Shown here in pieces: positions 1 to 5,932 of a DNA stretch of 5,932 nt (position 1 is its first letter; each line of letters starts with the position of its first letter). This DNA comes from Chthoniobacterales bacterium (GTDB lineage: Bacteria > Verrucomicrobiota > Verrucomicrobiia > Chthoniobacterales > UBA10450), in NCBI GenBank assembly GCA_013697015.1, contig JACCXL010000012.1:1-5932 (forward strand), read 5' to 3'. The position numbers and the translations under genes were made by a program. The notes below the pieces were generated by a model. That model was not told the DNA's origin, made no database searches, and saw only the letters and a program-made list of their open reading frames with translations.

Positions 1-311
1 TCGAATTTGTAGCTCGCCTGGATGTGCCGGTGCAGCGACATGCTGTTGAACTGCGTGAGCACATAGATAGAACGCAGGCCGGAGTTCAGACAATTGCTGA
101 TCGGGATATCGACGAGGCGGTATTTGCCCCCAAGTGGGACCGCCGGTTTCGAGCGATCCTTCGTCAGCGGAAAAAGGCGCGTACCTGCGCCTCCACCCAT
201 GATGACGGAAAGTGTCCGTTGGGTGGTTCCGGGCGGCAAGGCGGCCGTCGGACCGGCGACAATCCGTTCGCTTCCGGCAGGCGCCGGCTGACTGGCGGTT
301 TCGGTCCTCAT
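1..311 (-). CDS. glgC: Glucose-1-phosphate adenylyltransferase (ADP-glucose pyrophosphorylase), N-terminal part, cut by the left edge
   Basis: GlgC makes ADP-glucose and pyrophosphate from ATP and glucose-1-phosphate, the committed step of bacterial glycogen synthesis in the cytoplasm. The first 103 codons are present; the rest lies left of the window. The nucleotidyltransferase core is clear: GGGAGTRLFPLT (residues 39-50), KPAVPLGGKYR (55-65), SNCLNSG (72-78) and TQFNS (86-90). The wording is closer to cyanobacterial and plant enzymes than to E. coli GlgC. At the position of E. coli Lys39, an activator-site lysine, this protein appears to have Asp52, so allosteric control may differ (inference by hand alignment). 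The ATG at 311-309 is the most upstream ATG, because an in-frame TGA lies just 5' of it. It gives an unusual extension of about 32 residues, rich in Ala, Pro and Thr, before the core. A TTG at 239-237 is an alternative start. I see no strong ribosome binding site for either. The gene is divergent from glmS. Confidence 0.93.
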   Translation of the reverse strand, partial: MRTETASQPAPAGSERIVAGPTAALPPGTTQRTLSVIMGGGAGTRLFPLTKDRSKPAVPLGGKYRLVDIPISNCLNSGLRSIYVLTQFNSMSLHRHIQASYKF

Positions 312-409
312 GTGTGCAATAACTCAGTCTCAGTAGCTTCGAGCAACCTTTTTGCAAAACGCACGCCTCTTGCGCGCCGAGACCGTTGGTGTCACGCTCA
401 GGGTCCACT
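312..409. promoter_or_regulatory. Divergent glgC-glmS intergenic region, presumed to hold both promoters
   Basis: This 98-bp gap lies between the starts of two divergent genes, so promoters for both should sit here or slightly inside the genes. I could not find a good sigma-70 -35/-10 pair on either strand. Visible structure includes a perfect 10-bp palindrome, TTTTGCAAAA, at 350-359. There is also a tandem CTCAGT repeat at 323-334 and an imperfect inverted repeat at 379-393 (GAGACC, loop GTT, GGTGTC, one mismatched pair). Any of these could be an operator, but such short motifs also occur by chance. The region is too short, and lacks the recognisable core, for a glmS ribozyme. Confidence 0.45.
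400..403 (+). promoter_or_regulatory. Ribosome binding site of glmS (AGGG)
   Basis: AGGG lies 6 nt upstream of the ATG at 410. This supports that ATG over the in-frame TTG at 386, which would add eight residues ahead of the catalytic cysteine. Confidence 0.6.
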
Positions 410-2284
410 ATGTGCGGCATTGTCGGCTATGTAGGACGCTCGGAAGCGGCTCCCATCTTGCTCGATGGCCTGCGCCGGCTTGAATATCGCGGCTATGATT
501 CCGCCGGCGTGGCGATCGTGGACGGTGATCGTGTCGAAACACGCAAATGCGCGGGGCGGATTGCTGAACTCGCCAAGCTGATGACCGCGCGGCCGCCGAC
601 CGGGACCTACGGCATCAGTCATACGCGTTGGGCGACGCACGGGAAAGCGACCGATCAAAACGCGCATCCGCACTTCGACGCCAGCGGCAAGCTCGCGCTC
701 GTGCACAACGGCGTGATCGAGAATTACCAGGCGCTCAAAGACGAGCTGATCCAGGAGGGCGACAATTCATTCACCTCCGAAACGGACACGGAAGTGCTCG
801 CGCACCTGGTGGGAAAACTCTACGACGCCTCCAGCGGGAACGGCACGAGCCCTGTGCAGACGCCAAAGGCGCGCCTGGTGAACGCGTTGCGCACTGCTTT
901 ACAGCAGGTCATTGGCACTTATGGCATCGCCTTGGTGCACCAGGATATTCCTGATTTTATTGTCGGCGCACGGCGTGGCAGCCCGCTGGTACTCGGGGTG
1001 GGCAAAGAGGAGAATTTCCTGGCCAGTGATGTCAGTGCCATCGTCGCCTACACGCGGGACGCTGTTTACCTGAATGACTTCGACGTCGTCGCGGTCGAGA
1101 GGGACAAGTTCGAAATCAGCTCGGTCGCCGGGGAAGGAAGCAACTACGAAGTCAGCAAGGTCGAGTTTACCGACGAGGATATCAAGAAGGGCGACTATCC
1201 GCATTACATGCTCAAAGAGATCTTTGAGCAGGCCGGTTCGGTGCGTGATGCGATGCGTGGCCGCCTCAGCCCCGAGGAATGCACCGCAAAACTCGGCGGC
1301 TTAAACATGACCACCGCGGAGCTGCGCGATGTGTGCCGCGTCGTGCTCACCGGTTGCGGCACGGCACTGCATGCCGGGATGATCGGCGAATATATTCTGG
1401 AGCAGCTCGCCGGAATCCCGACCGAGATCGAATACGCCAGCGAATTTCGGCATCGCAATACCCCGATGACACGCGACACCGTCGTCTTCGCCATCAGTCA
1501 GAGCGGGGAGACGGCTGACACGCTCGGCGCCATGCGGGAAAGCAAACGCAAAGGCTATCGTTCACTCGGGATTTGCAACAATGTTGCCAGCACGATCGCG
1601 CGCGAGAGCGACGGCGGCGTTTACATGCACGCGGGTCCAGAGATTGGGGTCGCCGCGACCAAATCTTTCACCTCCCAAGTCGTCATCCTGAACCTGATCG
1701 GTTTGCTCCTCGGGCGTATGCGCCATCTTTCCACCTCCGAAGGGACGCAGATTATCGCTGCGCTCCAGAGTCTTCCGGAACAGATCGAGGAAGTGCTGAA
1801 CCTAAGCGATCAAATCAAAGCGATCGCCAAAAAATACGCTTCGGCGAGCGGCATGCTCTTCTTCGGCAGGCAGTTCAACTTTCCAGTCGCGCTGGAAGGT
1901 GCACTCAAAATGAAAGAGATCACATATCTCTTCGCCGAAGGACATCCGAGCGCCGAACTGAAGCACGGAATCATCGCGCTTGTGCGGCCGGACCTGCCGT
2001 CGGTCTTCATCGCTCCGGACGATGCCGTTTTCTCGAAAAATGTGAATAATATCGAACAGGTGAAAGCTCGCAAAGGACCAGTCATCGCGATCACCTCTGG
2101 CGAGGGCGCTGGCCGGCTTGCGAAGCTAGCGGAAGACATCATTACCGTGCCGAAGGTTCCCGATTTCGTGAGCCCAATCTTGACGGTCGTTCCCTTGCAG
2201 CTTCTGGCCTACCATCTCGCGGTCGAACTGGGCCGCGACGTCGATAAGCCGCGCAACCTCGCTAAAAGCGTGACGGTGGAGTAA
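410..2284 (+). CDS. glmS: Glutamine--fructose-6-phosphate aminotransferase (isomerizing), glucosamine-6-phosphate synthase
   Basis: GlmS converts fructose-6-phosphate and glutamine to glucosamine-6-phosphate and glutamate in the cytoplasm, the entry step to UDP-GlcNAc for peptidoglycan and lipopolysaccharide. The 624-residue product is slightly longer than E. coli GlmS (about 609). The start at 410 gives MCGIVGYVG, so removal of Met leaves the N-terminal nucleophile Cys2; an AGGG site supports it. Glutaminase motifs are GYDSAGVA (29-36), RWATHG (73-78), HNGVIEN (99-105) and SETDTEVLAH (123-132). The first SIS domain (about 310-445) has GCGTALHAG and SQSGETADTLGA. The second (about 470-600) has EGALKMKEITY and ELKHG. 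The tail ends PRNLAKSVTVE with the conserved Lys619; Glu503 and His519 match E. coli catalytic Glu488 and His504. Two oddities are about 12 extra residues near 138-152 in the glutaminase domain, and KHGII where most relatives have KHGP. All key residues are intact, so it should be active. The next gene begins 27 bp downstream. Confidence 0.98.
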   Translation: MCGIVGYVGRSEAAPILLDGLRRLEYRGYDSAGVAIVDGDRVETRKCAGRIAELAKLMTARPPTGTYGISHTRWATHGKATDQNAHPHFDASGKLALVHNGVIENYQALKDELIQEGDNSFTSETDTEVLAHLVGKLYDASSGNGTSPVQTPKARLVNALRTALQQVIGTYGIALVHQDIPDFIVGARRGSPLVLGVGKEENFLASDVSAIVAYTRDAVYLNDFDVVAVERDKFEISSVAGEGSNYEVSKVEFTDEDIKKGDYPHYMLKEIFEQAGSVRDAMRGRLSPEECTAKLGGLNMTTAELRDVCRVVLTGCGTALHAGMIGEYILEQLAGIPTEIEYASEFRHRNTPMTRDTVVFAISQSGETADTLGAMRESKRKGYRSLGICNNVASTIARESDGGVYMHAGPEIGVAATKSFTSQVVILNLIGLLLGRMRHLSTSEGTQIIAALQSLPEQIEEVLNLSDQIKAIAKKYASASGMLFFGRQFNFPVALEGALKMKEITYLFAEGHPSAELKHGIIALVRPDLPSVFIAPDDAVFSKNVNNIEQVKARKGPVIAITSGEGAGRLAKLAEDIITVPKVPDFVSPILTVVPLQLLAYHLAVELGRDVDKPRNLAKSVTVE

Positions 2285-2311
2285 GCGCGCCGGACGCCAC
2301 GACCCCCCTCG

Positions 2312-4015
2312 GTGCAGTCGAACGAAAATTACCTCCTCAAGGTTCTGGAGGATGTGGGACTCGTCACAAACGGTCAGATCGCATCCGCGAAGTCCCGCTT
2401 GAACGGCGCTCCCTCCGTCCTCGACGTGCTGGTGCGGGACGGCGTCGTCTCTGAGGCTGACGTCTCGCGCACGCTGGCGGCGCAAGCGCACATGGATTGG
2501 TTCGACCTCGCGACGATGCTCATTCCTCCGGAAATAATTCAGCAGGTCCGGCCGGAAGATGCCCGCCGCTTCAAAGTCATTCCCGTTGGCATCGGAGAGA
2601 CGGGATTGATCATCGCCGTCAGCGATCCGCTCGACATCGACACGATCGATAGCCTGAGCTTCCTACTGCAGCGCGAAATCGAACTTGTTTGCACCAGTCC
2701 ACCGCGCATCCGCGAAGCGCTCATCAAATATTACGGCACCGCGGACGAAGCGTCGGACGCGCTGGCCCGTCAGCTCGGCGGCGAAATCGACCTCGGGCTG
2801 GAGCTGAGCGACGGCACCGACCTCAACGACGAAAACTCGACCGATGCGCCCATTATTCGGCTGGTCTCCATGCTCTTGATCGAAGCGCATCGCCTCGGAG
2901 CTAGTGACATTCATCTGGAACCGCTCGACAAGAAATTCCGCGTCCGGTTTCGCATCGACGGCGTCCTGCAGGAGATGCAAGCGCCGCCCAAACGGCTCCA
3001 GTCCGCCATCATCAGTCGGCTCAAGATTATGACCGGCTCGATGAGCATTGCGGAAAAACGGCTCCCCCAGGACGGACGGATCCAGGTGAAAATCCGACGA
3101 AAACCGATCGATCTGCGCGTCTCCACGGTTCCGACCAACCATGGCGAAAGCGTCGTGATGCGCGTGCTCGATAAATCCAGTCTGATGATGGGTCTGCCTG
3201 AACTCGGATTCTTCAGCGATGACCAGGAAACTTTCGAGCGCTTGCTGCGTTTGCCCGATGGCATTCTGCTCGTGACTGGCCCAACTGGTTCCGGTAAGAC
3301 GAGCACGCTCTACGCCTGCCTGAATTACATCAATAAACCCGACCGCAAGATCATCACGGTCGAGGAGCCGATCGAATATCAGATGAACGGCATCAATCAG
3401 GTGCAGGTGAACACTGATATCGGGATGACGTTCCCGGCCGCGCTCCGCTCGATCTTGCGACAGGCGCCCAACATCATCATGATCGGTGAGATCCGTGATC
3501 TCGAGACCGCTTCCATCGCGACCAACGCGAGCCTCACCGGCCATCTGGTCTTCAGCACGCTGCACACCAATGACGCACCTAGCGCGGTCGCGCGCCTGGT
3601 CGATATCGGCGTGCAGCCGTTTCTGGTCGCCTCATCGATTCGCGCGATCATGGCGCAGCGGCTCGTGCGGCGTTTGTGCACAAATTGCAAGCAGCCCGGC
3701 GAATTGAGCGAGACCGATCTGCGGGCGCTTCACCTCGAGCCCTCCCAGCTCGAAGAGGCGCAGGTTCACAAGGCCGTCGGCTGCGATCATTGCCGCCATA
3801 CCGGTTACCGGGGACGCATGGGGATATTCGAGATCTTCGTGATCGACGACGACGTCCGACACATGATCAACAATCGCCAATCGACTCTGCTCCTGCGCCA
3901 GCGCGCGCGCGAACTCGGTATGCGTACCTTACGGGAAGACGGAATCCGCAAAATCCTGGCCGGTCTTACCTCCGCCGACGAGGTCATTTCCATCACGTTG
4001 GGCGACGTGAATTAG
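2312..4015 (+). CDS. GspE/PilB-family secretion or pilus assembly ATPase, first of a tandem pair
   Basis: This is a cytoplasmic hexameric motor ATPase that would drive pilin or pseudopilin polymerisation in a type IV pilus or type II secretion system, working on a GspF/PilC platform. The product is 567 residues. An N-terminal MshEN/T2SSE_N-like region (about 1-142) holds two helical repeats (7-30 and 35-58). The ATPase core begins near 175. It shows ASDIHLEP (197-204), Walker A GPTGSGKT (323-330), the acidic segment VEEPIEY (350-356), Walker B IIMIGEIRD (388-396, Glu393), the His box LTGHLVFSTLHTN (408-420), and a zinc tetracysteine (Cys456, Cys459, Cys491, Cys494). Before Walker B it reads RQAPN instead of the usual RQDPD. 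The start is the GTG at 2312, the only usable start between the glmS stop and the conserved N-terminal repeat, but it has no visible Shine-Dalgarno. I cannot tell PilB from GspE or MshE without the rest of the locus. Confidence 0.93.
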   Translation: MQSNENYLLKVLEDVGLVTNGQIASAKSRLNGAPSVLDVLVRDGVVSEADVSRTLAAQAHMDWFDLATMLIPPEIIQQVRPEDARRFKVIPVGIGETGLIIAVSDPLDIDTIDSLSFLLQREIELVCTSPPRIREALIKYYGTADEASDALARQLGGEIDLGLELSDGTDLNDENSTDAPIIRLVSMLLIEAHRLGASDIHLEPLDKKFRVRFRIDGVLQEMQAPPKRLQSAIISRLKIMTGSMSIAEKRLPQDGRIQVKIRRKPIDLRVSTVPTNHGESVVMRVLDKSSLMMGLPELGFFSDDQETFERLLRLPDGILLVTGPTGSGKTSTLYACLNYINKPDRKIITVEEPIEYQMNGINQVQVNTDIGMTFPAALRSILRQAPNIIMIGEIRDLETASIATNASLTGHLVFSTLHTNDAPSAVARLVDIGVQPFLVASSIRAIMAQRLVRRLCTNCKQPGELSETDLRALHLEPSQLEEAQVHKAVGCDHCRHTGYRGRMGIFEIFVIDDDVRHMINNRQSTLLLRQRARELGMRTLREDGIRKILAGLTSADEVISITLGDVN

Positions 4016-4028
4016 CGCGTGCCGAAAG

Positions 4029-5717
4029 ATGAATAGTCGCCAGATCGCTGATCTTTTCATTGAACAGCAGGTATTGGAGTCGTCCCAGATCGACGACATC
4101 CTGACTGAGGCGAATCTGACCGGGAAGAGCCTGCTCCAGACAATGATCGACAACGGCTTTGTCGATCAGCGCAGCTTCTATCAGGTAATCGCGGACGCGA
4201 CCGGATCGGAATTCGTGGACATGAGCGAGCGGGAGGTTCCACTTGAGATTTTGCGCCTGATTCCGAGTGGCCTGGCCCGGTTGCATCGTGCTCTTCCGAT
4301 CGAAATGAACGACGCGGGATTGTCGGTCGCGCTGGTGGATCCGCTCGATCTGCGAGCCGCGGAAGATCTCCGCTTCGCCCTCGGCCGGGATATCAACATC
4401 GTTGTCGCTCCCACCGATCAGGTGGAAGAACGCATCAAGCGCTACTACGGCGCGGAAACCTCCACGATGGAGGAAATCCTCAAGCAGCTCGGCGAAACGG
4501 GCGAGCTGCTCGCCTTGCGGGCCGAAGACGGCACCACTCTTGACGTCGAGGCGGAAGCGAACGCCACGCCGATCATCCGTTTCGTCGATTTGATTCTTTT
4601 TCAAGCGATCCAGGATCGCGCGAGCGACATTCATTTTGAACCTTTCGAGAACGAATTCAAAATCCGTTATCGCGTGGACGGCGCCCTTTACGAAATGTCA
4701 CCGCCACCTCGACATCTCGCCCTCCCCGTCATCTCGCGCGTCAAAGTGATGGCGAACATGAACATCGCCGAGCGCCGTTTGCCCCAGGACGGACGCATTC
4801 AGAAAAACATCGCCGGCCGCACGATCGACATGCGTGTTTCCACCTTGCCCACACAATTCGGCGAGAGCGTCGTGCTGCGCGTGCTCGATCGCACGACCGT
4901 CAATCTCGACCTCGATGCCCTCGCCATGCCTGATTATATCCGCGACTACGTTGTGGAGGTAATCAACCGGCCGAACGGCATTTTCATTGTCACCGGCCCG
5001 ACCGGCTCAGGGAAAACGACAACCCTCTATTCCTGTTTGCGCCGGATCAATACGATCGATGCCAAACTTCTGACCGCGGAAGAGCCGGTCGAATACGACC
5101 TGGAAGGTATCGTACAGGTCCCGGTGAACGATGGCATCGGCTTATCGTTCGCGCGTATTCTGCGCGCTTTTCTCCGGCAGGATCCGGACCGCATCATGGT
5201 GGGGGAAACGCGTGATCTGGAGACCGCTCAGATTTCCATCCAGGCATCCCTCACCGGTCATCTGGTTTTCACCACCCTGCACACGAACGACGCGTCGGGC
5301 GCGATCACGCGTCTGATCGACATGGGGGTCGAGCCGTTTCTCATTTCTTCAACCTTGGAAGCGGTGCTCGGCCAGCGTCTGCTGCGGAGCATTTGCCCTC
5401 AATGCCGCAGCCCCTATCAACCTAACGAATCGATGCTCTCACAGCTCGGTCTGGCACGGCGCGACATCGGCGAGAAGCAGTTCTTCTTTGGAAAAGGGTG
5501 CGAAATTTGCAATCAGACCGGCTACAAAGGCCGGAAAGGAATTTATGAACTGTTGAAGATTACGGACCCGCTCCGCGAGCTGATTAACCAGCGCGCTCCG
5601 ACTGTCGTGCTCAAGCAGAAAGCAGTTGAGCTTGGTATGATCACGCTTCGACAGGACGGATTGCGGAGCATTTTCCAAGGCGACACGACCGTCGAAGAGG
5701 TCTTGAAGTATACGTAG
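4029..5717 (+). CDS. GspE/PilB-family secretion or pilus assembly ATPase, second of a tandem pair
   Basis: This is a paralogue of the preceding gene, starting 13 bp after its stop, and is 562 residues long. A poorly conserved MshEN/T2SSE_N-like region (about 1-141) precedes the core. The core has ASDIHFEP (198-205), LPQDGRIQ (251-258), Walker A GPTGSGKT (323-330), EEPVEY (351-356), the standard RQDPD (383-387), Walker B RIMVGETRD (388-396, Glu393), the His box LTGHLVFTTLHTN (408-420), and a tetracysteine (Cys456, Cys459, Cys491, Cys494). From about residue 240 to 540 it stays in register with the first ATPase; by hand count about 84 of 141 positions match over 320-460. The N-terminal regions look less similar. 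The ATG at 4029 has only a short purine stretch (GAAAG) close upstream. By family it should hydrolyse ATP to power assembly, alone or mixed with its neighbour (inference). Whether it serves a pilus or a secretion system is not resolved. Confidence 0.94.
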   Translation: MNSRQIADLFIEQQVLESSQIDDILTEANLTGKSLLQTMIDNGFVDQRSFYQVIADATGSEFVDMSEREVPLEILRLIPSGLARLHRALPIEMNDAGLSVALVDPLDLRAAEDLRFALGRDINIVVAPTDQVEERIKRYYGAETSTMEEILKQLGETGELLALRAEDGTTLDVEAEANATPIIRFVDLILFQAIQDRASDIHFEPFENEFKIRYRVDGALYEMSPPPRHLALPVISRVKVMANMNIAERRLPQDGRIQKNIAGRTIDMRVSTLPTQFGESVVLRVLDRTTVNLDLDALAMPDYIRDYVVEVINRPNGIFIVTGPTGSGKTTTLYSCLRRINTIDAKLLTAEEPVEYDLEGIVQVPVNDGIGLSFARILRAFLRQDPDRIMVGETRDLETAQISIQASLTGHLVFTTLHTNDASGAITRLIDMGVEPFLISSTLEAVLGQRLLRSICPQCRSPYQPNESMLSQLGLARRDIGEKQFFFGKGCEICNQTGYKGRKGIYELLKITDPLRELINQRAPTVVLKQKAVELGMITLRQDGLRSIFQGDTTVEEVLKYT

Positions 5718-5721
5718 CCTC

Positions 5722-5749
5722 GACACTAAACGTCGCCGCCGTTAGTCTC
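5722..5749 (+). repeat. Imperfect inverted repeat in the gap before the GspF/PilC gene
   Basis: ACTAAACG (5725-5732) can pair with CGTTAGT (5740-5746) around a 7-nt loop, with one bulged A. A mismatch and two more pairs extend it outward. No run of T follows, so it does not look like an intrinsic terminator. It may be a weak RNA hairpin affecting transcript stability, or chance. Confidence 0.3.
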
Positions 5750-5774
5750 TGATCTCTCAACAACGCGCAAAAGA

Positions 5775-5932
5775 ATGTCACGCTTCAATTATGTAGCTCT
5801 CGATGCTCGCGGCCAGGAATCCACCGGGCTGGTCGAGGCGATTTCGGCCAACGAAGCGATCGGTCAATTGCGTCAGGCCGGTTATTTCCCGACCAACGTC
5901 TTCGAGGAAGGCAAGGGTCCGCCCAAGATCGC
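5775..5932 (+). CDS. GspF/PilC-family inner-membrane platform protein, N-terminal part, cut by the right edge
   Basis: GspF/PilC proteins sit in the inner membrane at the base of type II secretion and type IV pilus machines and couple the ATPase to pilin assembly. Only the first 52 codons are present. The opening MSRFNYVALDARGQESTG, followed by EAISANEAIGQLRQAG and YFPTNVFE, matches the usual start of this family: a short N-terminal sheet (FxYxALDxxG), then a helix that ends in a xLRxxGxxP-like turn. The membrane segments and the two T2SSF domains would lie beyond the window. The ATG at 5775 has only a weak purine stretch (AAAAGA) directly upstream. It lies 57 bp after the second ATPase on the same strand, the expected partner order. 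The short N-terminus looks more like GspF than the longer PilC start, but this does not decide between them. Confidence 0.88.
   Translation, partial: MSRFNYVALDARGQESTGLVEAISANEAIGQLRQAGYFPTNVFEEGKGPPKI

Noticed and set aside
386..409. Upstream TTG start for glmS adding eight residues
   Set aside because: It would bury the catalytic Cys, which must be N-terminal after Met removal; an AGGG site serves the ATG at 410.
312..409. glmS ribozyme/riboswitch upstream of glmS
   Set aside because: Only 98 bp are available, and no recognisable ribozyme core sequence was found. The element is known mainly from Gram-positive bacteria.
24..434. Plus-strand open frame of 136 codons at the left edge
   Set aside because: It lies antisense to glgC, whose protein motifs are unmistakable on the minus strand, and its translation looks like no known protein and is compositionally random.
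2663..3565. Minus-strand open frame of 300 codons opposite the first ATPase
   Set aside because: It is long, but it is opposite a gene with intact catalytic motifs. Its translation is rich in Asp, His and Arg without recognisable motifs, as expected of an antisense shadow in GC-rich DNA.
3900..3911. Alternating CG run as a possible Z-DNA or repeat element
   Set aside because: It is a short stretch explained by the codons for Gln-Arg-Ala-Arg-Glu inside the ATPase gene.
3993..4634. Minus-strand open frame of 213 codons over the junction of the two ATPases
   Set aside because: It is antisense to two well-supported genes, with no domain or ribosome binding site seen.
5718..5774. Intrinsic terminator after the second ATPase
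   Set aside because: The hairpin is short and bulged, and is followed by CTCTGATCTC rather than a T run.
1..5932. CRISPR arrays, tRNA or rRNA genes, transposases, attachment sites
   Set aside because: I found no regularly spaced repeats, no cloverleaf-like or rRNA-like stretches, and no mobile-element proteins; nearly all of the window is coding.

Overview
The window is an ordinary-looking, gene-dense stretch of a moderately GC-rich bacterial chromosome. It carries five protein-coding genes, two of them cut by the window edges, with short intergenic gaps and no RNA gene, mobile element or CRISPR array that I can see. The best guess at the source is a Gram-negative of the Verrucomicrobiota (Chthoniobacter/Spartobacteria-like). 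This rests on a cyanobacterial/plant-type GlgC N-terminus, weak or absent Shine-Dalgarno sequences, and tandem GspE/PilB-type ATPases followed by a GspF/PilC gene. It is an inference from sequence style, not a database match, and the phylum call is only moderately secure.

Layout. On the minus strand, from 311 off the left edge, lies the first 103 codons of glgC (ADP-glucose pyrophosphorylase). A 98-bp divergent intergenic region (312-409) follows. On the plus strand come glmS (410-2284, glucosamine-6-phosphate synthase), a GspE/PilB-family ATPase (2312-4015), a second paralogous ATPase (4029-5717), and the first 52 codons of a GspF/PilC-family platform protein (5775 to the right edge). The gaps between the plus-strand genes are 27, 13 and 57 bp. 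No convincing intrinsic terminator separates them, so glmS and the secretion/pilus genes may share a transcript.

How the genes fit together. GlgC and GlmS both draw on the hexose-phosphate pool: GlgC commits glucose-1-phosphate to glycogen, and GlmS commits fructose-6-phosphate to amino sugars for the cell wall and envelope. They are transcribed divergently from one short region. The two ATPases and the GspF/PilC protein are the cytoplasmic motor and inner-membrane platform of a type IV pilus or type II secretion machine.

The points most worth a second look are the tandem motor ATPases, which stay in register through their catalytic domains; the replacement of the family's RQDPD segment by RQAPN in the first ATPase only; and the possible co-transcription of an amino-sugar enzyme with the motor genes. 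Nothing here is clearly a new system.
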